Source of the DNA: Micromonospora echinospora
GTDB taxonomy: Bacteria > Actinomycetota > Actinomycetes > Mycobacteriales > Micromonosporaceae
NCBI RefSeq assembly: GCF_014203425.1
Contig: NZ_JACHJC010000001.1
Span: 4,800,001 to 4,864,000, forward strand
Length of the DNA: 64,000 nt
Direction: 5' to 3'
Shown here: positions 58,476-64,000 of the stretch, in pieces
How the letters are laid out: the number at the start of each line of letters is the position of its first letter
Numbering within the stretch: position 1 is the stretch's first letter
Notes under the pieces: generated by a model
Database searches by the model: none
Told to the model about the DNA's origin: nothing
The model's input: the letters and a program-made list of their open reading frames with translations, nothing else
Translations under genes and position numbers: made by a program

Positions 58476-59636
58476 TCAGGTGTCGGGAGCCGTCCGTGCC
58501 AACGCGGCCAGACGCGCCGCCGCCGCGCGGGCGCCCCCGGCCGCCGCGAACGACTCCCCCACCCGGCGCGCTCCCGCCCGGTACGCCGGATCGTCGAGCA
58601 CCGCGCTCAGCGCGGCGGTCAGCTCCGCCGGGGTCGCCGAGTGAAAGGAGACCTCCAGTCCGGCGCCGGCCCGGCGCACCTGCCGCGCCACCGCCGGGTG
58701 GTCGTGCCGGATCGGCGCGACCACCACCGGCACGCCGTGGGCGAGCGCCTCGGACACCGTGCCCAGCCCGCCGTGCGACACGACGGCGTCCAGCCGGGGC
58801 ATCAGCTCCAGCACCGGCACCCGGGGCGCGACGAGCACGTGCGGCGGCGGGTCGGGCACCAGGCCGGCGCCGGCGACGAGGATCACCTGGACCCGGTCGG
58901 CCAGCGGCGCGGTCGCCGCCGCCACCCGCCGGTAGAAGTCGGCGGCGAGGTGCTCGGCCATCGTGCCGACGGTGACGAGCACGTGCCGGCGGCCGCGATC
59001 CCAGTCCTGCCAGGCGAACGCGGGCGCGTTGCGCCGCCGCCCCAGCGCCGGGCCGGTGAGCACGCAGCCGGGCGGCAGCGGCGCCGGGCCGGTGAGCGCC
59101 GTCGTGGTCAGGCCGATCACGAGGTACGGCGAGAAGCGCAGGTCGATCGTCTCGTCCACCGGCAGGTCGGTCATCGCCCACACCCGGCGGACCTGGGCGC
59201 CCACCCAGTCGGTGAACTCGGGCAGGTCCTCCGTCGGCGGCGTCAGCTCCAGCACGCCGACGCAGAACGTCGCCCACGGCAGCCCGCGGCGGTGCGCGGC
59301 GAGCGCGCCGGCCAGCGCGTACTGGTCGGCCACCACCACGTCCGGCCGGTACCGCTCGACGGCGGCGTCGGCGGCGTCGCGGATGAACCGGTTCGCGGGC
59401 AGCACGTGCCCCTCCCAGAGGCTGCGCACCGCTGCCATCCCGGACGCGCCGTCGGAGCGGTAGTAGCGCTTGCCGGTCGGGAACAGCGTGGCGTCCGGGC
59501 CGACCAGCGGGCGCAGGTCGCTGCGCGGCCCGACCCAGGCCACCTCGTGCCCGGCCGCCTCCAGCTCCTGGGCGATGGCGACCGGGGCGTTCAGATGGGA
59601 CTCCACCGGCAGGACGACGAAGAGGAAGCGAGCCAC
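58476..59636 (-). CDS. MGT/UGT-type glycosyltransferase (GT1)
   Basis: The 386-residue GT-B enzyme of the macrolide-glycosyltransferase group has an N-terminal acceptor domain (FVVLPVESHLNAPVAIAQELEAAGHEVAWVG) and a C-terminal donor domain. The donor domain has VTVGTMAEH and the signature VSHGGLGTVSEALAHGVPVVVAPIRHDHPAVARQV (nucleotide-sugar binding; His in SHGG). The GTG at 59636 has no ribosome site, and GATCAT at the -10 distance suggests a leaderless mRNA. It is divergent from the KAS III-like pair and probably glycosylates the cluster product. Confidence 0.92.
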   Translation of the reverse strand: MARFLFVVLPVESHLNAPVAIAQELEAAGHEVAWVGPRSDLRPLVGPDATLFPTGKRYYRSDGASGMAAVRSLWEGHVLPANRFIRDAADAAVERYRPDVVVADQYALAGALAAHRRGLPWATFCVGVLELTPPTEDLPEFTDWVGAQVRRVWAMTDLPVDETIDLRFSPYLVIGLTTTALTGPAPLPPGCVLTGPALGRRRNAPAFAWQDWDRGRRHVLVTVGTMAEHLAADFYRRVAAATAPLADRVQVILVAGAGLVPDPPPHVLVAPRVPVLELMPRLDAVVSHGGLGTVSEALAHGVPVVVAPIRHDHPAVARQVRRAGAGLEVSFHSATPAELTAALSAVLDDPAYRAGARRVGESFAAAGGARAAAARLAALARTAPDT

Positions 59637-59657
59637 GTCGATATGATCGCACGCGCG

Positions 59658-59686
59658 TTGACATCCATCGGCGTCACTGATCTGAT
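59658..59686 (+). promoter_or_regulatory. promoter of the KAS III-like pair
   Basis: TTGACA (59658-59663), a 17-nt spacer and TCTGAT (59681-59686) lie 22 nt before the ATG at 59708, in the 71-nt divergent gap with the glycosyltransferase gene. Confidence 0.55.
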
Positions 59687-59707
59687 CCGTGTCGTGACGG
59701 TACGCGC

Positions 59708-60646
59708 ATGACGGCTATCGACGCCGTCTCGGTGTTCCTGCCGCAGCGCCGGGTGCCGGTCGAGAGCCTGGCCGCGCCGCTGGGCCTGACCGACATGCAG
59801 GTCCGCCTGTTCCGCCGCTTCCACGGCCTGACCGAGGTCCGCCGCGACCCCGAGCTGTCCCTCACCGACCTGCTGCTGCGCGCCGCGGACGGCCTCACCG
59901 CGCTGCACACGCTGCGGCGGCGGGTGCGGTTCGTGGTGTACGGGCGGGCCTTCCCGGTGGTCACCCCCTACCCGGTCAACCCGCTGTACGAGGTGTGCCG
60001 CACGCTCGGGCTGGGCCACGCGCTCGCGTTCACGCTCACCCAGCAGTCCTGCGCGAGCGCGCTGGCCGCGATCGACGTGTCCGGGCGGCTGCTCGCGTCC
60101 GAACCGGACACGCCGGACGGCCCGCCGCTGGCGCTCGTGCTGACCGGGGAGAAGGCGTTCACCCGCGACGCCCAGTTCATCCCGGAGACGTCGGTGTTCA
60201 GCGAGGGCGCCTCGGCCTGCCTGCTCAGCGCCGGTGGCGGCCGGGACCGGCTGCTCGCGTACGCCTGCCACCAGCGGGGCGAGTTCGACGTAGCAGGCGG
60301 CGAGTCCCCGGCGCGGTTCCAGCGGGCGTACCGGCCGGCCCTGGCCGAGGTGATCGGCCGGGCGCTGGACCGGGCCGGCACGGCGCTGTCCGAGCTGCGG
60401 CTGGTGCTGCCGCACAACGTGAACCTGATGACCTGGAAACGGCTCTGCCGGCTGATCGGGCTGCCGCTGGACCGGGTGCTGCTGGACAACGTCACCGAGA
60501 CCGGCCACGTGTTCTGCGCCGACGCGTTCGTCAACTACCGCACCGCCCGGCAGCGCGACCTGCTCCGGCCCGGTGACCGCTATCTGGTCGCGGCGGTGGG
60601 CGCCGGGGACGGCGCGACGTTCGCCGCCATGGTCTTCGAGCACTGA
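59708..60646 (+). CDS. KAS III-like acyltransferase/condensing enzyme, catalytic member
   Basis: The 312-residue thiolase-fold protein is related to FabH. Cys115 (TQQSCASALAA) sits where FabH has its catalytic Cys and His236 (VLPHNVN) where it has its active His. The third residue, Asn in FabH, is replaced by His267 (TETGHVFCAD). Such Asn-less relatives include natural-product acyltransferases and the PqsC type. The protein is complete, with both thiolase halves. A related gene lies 15 nt downstream. The best inference is that the two form a complex that condenses or transfers an acyl group to the cluster's acceptor. Confidence 0.8.
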   Translation: MTAIDAVSVFLPQRRVPVESLAAPLGLTDMQVRLFRRFHGLTEVRRDPELSLTDLLLRAADGLTALHTLRRRVRFVVYGRAFPVVTPYPVNPLYEVCRTLGLGHALAFTLTQQSCASALAAIDVSGRLLASEPDTPDGPPLALVLTGEKAFTRDAQFIPETSVFSEGASACLLSAGGGRDRLLAYACHQRGEFDVAGGESPARFQRAYRPALAEVIGRALDRAGTALSELRLVLPHNVNLMTWKRLCRLIGLPLDRVLLDNVTETGHVFCADAFVNYRTARQRDLLRPGDRYLVAAVGAGDGATFAAMVFEH

Positions 60647-60661
60647 GCGGCGGAGGCCACC

Positions 60662-61771
60662 ATGGAGACCGGACTCCGCCTGCTGCGGGCCGCGCGACGC
60701 ACGTTCACCGGCCCGGCCGCGCTGCTCGGCGACCCCGTGCTGCGCGAGCGCGCCGCCGGCTACCTGACGGACCTGACCCGGCCGTACGGGCTGCGGGTGC
60801 CCGACGGCCTGTTCGACGCGCCCTCGGCGGCGCTCGGCCAGTCGTACGGGGAGATGGCCGCCGAACTGATCCCCGCTGTCGTACCGCCGGACGAGCCGGT
60901 GGACCTGCTCGTGCTGGCGTTCGCCGTGCACGACATGCTGCCCGGCCGGGCCACCGCGGCGTATCTCAGCCACGTCTGCCCGGGCACCCCGATGTCGTTC
61001 GCGCTCTGCGACCAGGGTTCGGCGGCGGCGTTCACCGGGCTGCGGATCGCCCGCGGGTACGGGTGCCGACGCGCCCTGCTGGTCACCGTCGAGCAGGCCG
61101 TCCTGCCGTACGACGCGGCGGTGGCCGTACCGGCCCGCCACCGGGCCGTGGCCATGCTCTACGGCGTGGCGACCGCCGACCCCGCCCGCCACGCCGACGA
61201 CGGCGCGACCGGCGGCCATGACGACAGCAGGAGCAACAGCGACGGCGGGGCCGGCGGTCCGGAGCGGATCGGGCTCGGCAGCGGCGCGCGGGTCACGGCG
61301 CTGCGCCAGCACGCGGACGTCCGCGTGGACGACGTCGCAGCGCTCGCGGCGGCCGAGGTGGCCGGGCTGACGGCCGGACGCGGTGATGTCGCGGTCGTGC
61401 TCGGCGCGGACCTCGCGGCGGCGTGGCCCGGGCCCGGCGGCCACGCGGTGACGACCGGTCCGGGGAGGCAGCCGTCCACCGGTGTCTGGTGGGCGCTGCT
61501 GGACCGGCTCGCCGGGGACGCGGCGCGGCCCCGGACCGTCCTGGCCGCCGACTACGAGCCCGGACTGGGCTACCTGAGCGTGGTCGCGCTGGAGCCGGCA
61601 GGCCGGTCAGAGCCCGTCGGCGAGCGCCGCGCGGACGAACGCGCGCAGCCGCTCGTTCGCCTCCGGAGAACCGACAGTGATCCGGACCCCGGCGCCGGGC
61701 AGCGCCATGACCAGGATGCCGGCCTCCCGGGCCCGGTCGGCGAACGGCACGGCCCGCTCCCCCAGCGGTAG
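60662..61771 (+). CDS. KAS III-like partner protein, probably non-catalytic
   Basis: The 369-residue protein has a thiolase-like N-terminal half (ALGQSYGEMAAELIPAVV, SFALCDQGSAAAFTGLRIARGYG). Aligned by eye with its neighbour, the catalytic Cys position is Ser120 (DQGS versus QQSC), and the His/Asn region of the C-terminal half is not recognisable. An Asp/Ser/Gly-rich low-complexity insert lies near residues 178-200. The last 165 bp overlap the aminotransferase gene on the other strand, so the Arg/Asp-rich tail from about residue 315 may be read-through. A PqsB-like scaffolding partner is one model. Confidence 0.65.
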   Translation: METGLRLLRAARRTFTGPAALLGDPVLRERAAGYLTDLTRPYGLRVPDGLFDAPSAALGQSYGEMAAELIPAVVPPDEPVDLLVLAFAVHDMLPGRATAAYLSHVCPGTPMSFALCDQGSAAAFTGLRIARGYGCRRALLVTVEQAVLPYDAAVAVPARHRAVAMLYGVATADPARHADDGATGGHDDSRSNSDGGAGGPERIGLGSGARVTALRQHADVRVDDVAALAAAEVAGLTAGRGDVAVVLGADLAAAWPGPGGHAVTTGPGRQPSTGVWWALLDRLAGDAARPRTVLAADYEPGLGYLSVVALEPAGRSEPVGERRADERAQPLVRLRRTDSDPDPGAGQRHDQDAGLPGPVGERHGPLPQR

Positions 61772-62632
61772 CCACACGAAGTTGGCCTCGCTGGGCGCCA
61801 CGGTGAGCCCGAGGCCGCGCAGCGCGCCGATCAGGCGGGTACGCTCCGCCACCAGCTCGGTGCACCGCCGGGTCAGCTCGGCGCCCACCTCCGGCGTCAG
61901 GCTCGCCACCGCCGCCGCCTGGGCGAGCGCGGAGGGGAAGAACACCGCCCCGGTGAGCGCGGCGGCCCGGGTGAGCCGGGGCGGCACCACGGCGTACCCG
62001 ACGCGCAGCGCGGCCAGCCCGTACGCCTTGGAAAACGTGCGCAGCACGCAGACGTTGTCGTACGCCCGGTACAGGTCCATCCCGTCCGGCGAGCGCGGGT
62101 CGGTGACGAACTCGCGGTACGCCTCGTCCACGATGACCGGTACGTCGGCCGGGATGCGGTCCAGGAACGCCTCGACGTCGTCGCGGCGCAGCGCCGCCCC
62201 GGTCGGGTTGTTCGGGTTGCACAGCAGCACGCAGCGGGTCCGCTCGGTCACCGCGTCCGCCATCGCGGGCAGGTCGTGGGCGTACCCGTCCATCGGCACC
62301 GGCACGGCGCGGGCCCCGGCGTTGCCGATGATCAGCGGGTAGCCCTCGAACGACAGGGCCGGGTGGACGACGTCCGGCCGGGGCCCGAGGGACTGCACGA
62401 GGTGCTGGCACAGCCCGGCCGAGCCGGGGCCGACGAGGATCGCCTCCGGCCCCACGCCGAGGCGTTGCGACAGCGCGGCCACGAGCGCCGCCGACGTGCG
62501 GTCCGGGTAGCGCTGCAGCGCCGCGGCGGCGTCGGTGACCACCCGCCGGACGCCCGGCAGTGGCGGGTAGGGGGTCTCGTTCATGGACAGGTCGGCCGGC
62601 GGGTGCGTCCCGACGGCGGTGCCAGGCGTCAT
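61607..62632 (-). CDS. PLP aminotransferase, class I/II (HisC-like)
   Basis: The 341-residue fold-type I aminotransferase resembles histidinol-phosphate aminotransferases. It has SMNETPYPPLPGV near the start, CNPNNPTGAAL (about 139), the Asp/Tyr of VIVDEAYREF, Lys202 in RTFSKAYGLAALRVGY (PLP Schiff base) and the C-terminal Arg in VRITVGSPEANERL. The ATG at 62632 overlaps the monooxygenase stop by ATGA, so the two are coupled. In a product cluster it may supply or consume an amino group rather than serve histidine synthesis; no other his gene is near. Confidence 0.88.
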   Translation of the reverse strand: MTPGTAVGTHPPADLSMNETPYPPLPGVRRVVTDAAAALQRYPDRTSAALVAALSQRLGVGPEAILVGPGSAGLCQHLVQSLGPRPDVVHPALSFEGYPLIIGNAGARAVPVPMDGYAHDLPAMADAVTERTRCVLLCNPNNPTGAALRRDDVEAFLDRIPADVPVIVDEAYREFVTDPRSPDGMDLYRAYDNVCVLRTFSKAYGLAALRVGYAVVPPRLTRAAALTGAVFFPSALAQAAAVASLTPEVGAELTRRCTELVAERTRLIGALRGLGLTVAPSEANFVWLPLGERAVPFADRAREAGILVMALPGAGVRITVGSPEANERLRAFVRAALADGL

Positions 62633-63900
62633 TGTCGCTCACTTTCCGAGGGGACCGGCGGGGTGTGCGCGTGCCGGTCGGCCAGGAGCCCGAGCTGGTA
62701 CAGCCGGTCGACCGCGGACAGCGGCCGGACGTCGGTGCCGGAGAGGTTTCCGGCGGTGAGCCCGAGCAGGCGGGGGTTGGCGGCGGTGCGGCGCATCATC
62801 CGGGCGCCGAGCAGCTTCGGCAGCCCGGACAGCGCGGTGATCATGCGGGAGGCGTTGTGGCTGACTGTCGCGACGTGGTCCAGCCGGGGCCGCCGCGCCG
62901 CCTCGAAGGCGAGCAGCGCCCGGTCCACCGCCGCCGGGTCCGGCGTGCCGCCCTCGGCCGCCAGGCAGGCGGCGAGCGTCTCGGCGTCGCCGAGGGAGCT
63001 GTTGACGCCCTGCGCCGCCATCGGGTGCACCGCGTGGGCCGCCTCGCCGGCGAGCGCGAGCCCCGGCACGGCCAGGCGCGCGCTGCGCAGCCGATAGACC
63101 GCGAGCAGCTGGCGCCGGTCCAGGCTCGCGCGCAGGGCCGCGCCCAGCGGGCGGATCGCCGGCACGTCGGCGAGCAGCCGGTCGCACCACGCGCCCAGGT
63201 CGACGCGTCCCCGGAACTCGTCCGGCGCCACCTGCGCGTACAGGCGGCACCGCCCGCCCGGCAGCGGGTAGACCAGGCAGAGTCCCCGGCCGGTGCGGTA
63301 GGCGGACACCTCCTCGGCCACCTCGGCGCCGGCCACGTCGAAGGCGACCAGGCCGTGCGGGTACTCCTGGCGCCGCACCCCGATCCCGGCGCAGCGGCGC
63401 AGTGGCGACGACATGCCGTCGGCGGCGACCACCAGCGGCGCGCGGATCTCCTGCTCGGCGCCGTCCGCGACGACCCGGACGCCGCCGACCCGTCCGTCGC
63501 CGTCGCGCAGGACGTCTGTGACACGCGCTCCCCACCGGATGCGCGCTCCGGGGGGCAGCCGGTCGGTGAGCACGCGGCGCAGGTCGCCGTAGTCGGCGCA
63601 GAGGATCTGCCGGTACGCCCCGGGCAGCCCGGCGTAGTCCAGGCAGAGCAACGGCTCGCCGGCCGGGTCGCGGATGGCCAGCCGCCCGACCGGGCGCGCG
63701 CCGGTGGCCCGCAGGGCGTCCAGCAGACCCCAGGAGTCGAGGATGCGTACCGTTTCGGGCTGCAGGATCTCGCCCTTGGCGATCGACGCGGGGGTGCGCT
63801 GCCGGTCCAGCACCAGCACCCGCAGGCCGAGCGCGACGAGCGCCCGGGCGCAGGCCAGGCCCCCCGCGCCCGCGCCGGCCACCACCACGTCGGGGGTCAT
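62629..63900 (-). CDS. FAD-dependent monooxygenase (PHBH/UbiH type)
   Basis: This is a 423-residue flavoprotein hydroxylase. The dinucleotide motif VVVAGAGAGGLACARAL is at the N-terminus, the second FAD/NAD(P)H motif VVAADGMSSPLRR is near 160, and the GD motif GEAAHAVHPMAAQGVNSSLGDAETL is near 290. These enzymes hydroxylate or epoxidise aromatic or quinone-like substrates. It is flanked by ATGA overlaps on both sides (upstream partial gene and aminotransferase), so it is an internal member of an operon entering from the right edge. It is a likely tailoring enzyme of the cluster. Confidence 0.9.
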   Translation of the reverse strand: MTPDVVVAGAGAGGLACARALVALGLRVLVLDRQRTPASIAKGEILQPETVRILDSWGLLDALRATGARPVGRLAIRDPAGEPLLCLDYAGLPGAYRQILCADYGDLRRVLTDRLPPGARIRWGARVTDVLRDGDGRVGGVRVVADGAEQEIRAPLVVAADGMSSPLRRCAGIGVRRQEYPHGLVAFDVAGAEVAEEVSAYRTGRGLCLVYPLPGGRCRLYAQVAPDEFRGRVDLGAWCDRLLADVPAIRPLGAALRASLDRRQLLAVYRLRSARLAVPGLALAGEAAHAVHPMAAQGVNSSLGDAETLAACLAAEGGTPDPAAVDRALLAFEAARRPRLDHVATVSHNASRMITALSGLPKLLGARMMRRTAANPRLLGLTAGNLSGTDVRPLSAVDRLYQLGLLADRHAHTPPVPSESERQ

Positions 63901-64000
63901 CGGGTCACCGCGCCCGGCGCGACGTCCGGCCGCGCGGCGGCGACCCGGCGGTACTCGCCGAGTGCTCGCAGCGCCAGCGCCTGGGTGATCACGGCGTTCG
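63897..64000 (-). CDS. C-terminus of an upstream cluster gene (partial, runs off window)
   Basis: The last 33 or so codons read sensibly as a helical, Ala/Arg-rich C-terminus (ITQALALRALGEYRRVAAAR, then a short tail). The TGA at 63899-63897 overlaps the ATG of the monooxygenase gene in an ATGA. The protein family cannot be told from this fragment. Confidence 0.55.
   Translation of the reverse strand, partial: NAVITQALALRALGEYRRVAAARPDVAPGAVTR

Noticed and set aside
61607..62632. Aminotransferase as part of a histidine biosynthesis operon
   Set aside because: No other histidine gene is nearby, and ATGA overlap with an FAD monooxygenase ties it to the product cluster.

Overview
The window looks like a chromosome segment of a high-GC actinomycete, most likely a Micromonospora or close relative. 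The evidence is uniform GC-rich coding, GTG starts, leaderless-type promoters, Tat-exported glycosidases with lectin domains, a furA-katG pair and MGT/DrrA-type natural-product genes. No RNA gene, insertion sequence, phage gene or CRISPR array was seen.

Layout. 0.2-3.7 kb: a serine beta-lactamase-like hydrolase, a NarL-type two-component pair and a small membrane protein. 3.7-28.5 kb: a large L-arabinose/pentose utilisation region. It holds secreted GH43-AbfB, GH127-lectin, lectin-GH43, GH27-CBM13 and GH10-CBM2 enzymes. It also holds an araB-araD-(ABC importer)-araA operon, a second CUT2-type sugar importer and one LacI-family regulator. 28.5-30.1 kb: an Old-Yellow-Enzyme-type reductase and a MerR regulator around a perfect palindrome. 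30.1-32.8 kb: a rifamycin phosphotransferase with a rifamycin-associated-element-like palindrome upstream. 33-37.5 kb: a 1383-residue fusion of hybrid histidine kinase, SpoIIE phosphatase and RsbW-type kinase domains, followed by a STAS anti-anti-sigma gene. 37.5-41 kb: a universal stress protein and a P-type ATPase. 41-45.7 kb: small unknown genes, a regulator/MFS pair with matching palindromes, a truncated LuxR gene and a broken lectin gene. 45.7-54 kb: alpha-amylase, AraC regulator, katG-furA and a GH11 xylanase. 54.8-64 kb: a natural-product-like cluster that runs off the right edge. It has an acyl-CoA ligase, ABC-2 exporter, glycosyltransferase, a pair of KAS III-like proteins, a HisC-like aminotransferase and an FAD monooxygenase.

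How the genes work together. Secreted enzymes would release L-arabinose and xylose units from plant arabinan and arabinoxylan. Two ABC importers would take them up, and AraA, AraB and AraD would convert arabinose to D-xylulose-5-phosphate. At least seven good copies of a 14-bp LacI-type operator (consensus TGTKAGCGMTMACA) lie in the window. They are in front of the ara operon, the second importer, GH10, GH27, lectin-GH43 and GH43-AbfB, mostly overlapping the -10 element with TTGACG-like -35 elements 16-17 bp upstream. This points to one local regulon, probably run by the LacI-type protein at 8.2-9.2 kb. The two strongest leads outside that regulon are the rifamycin-element promoter region near 32.8 kb and the glycosylated product cluster at the right end.
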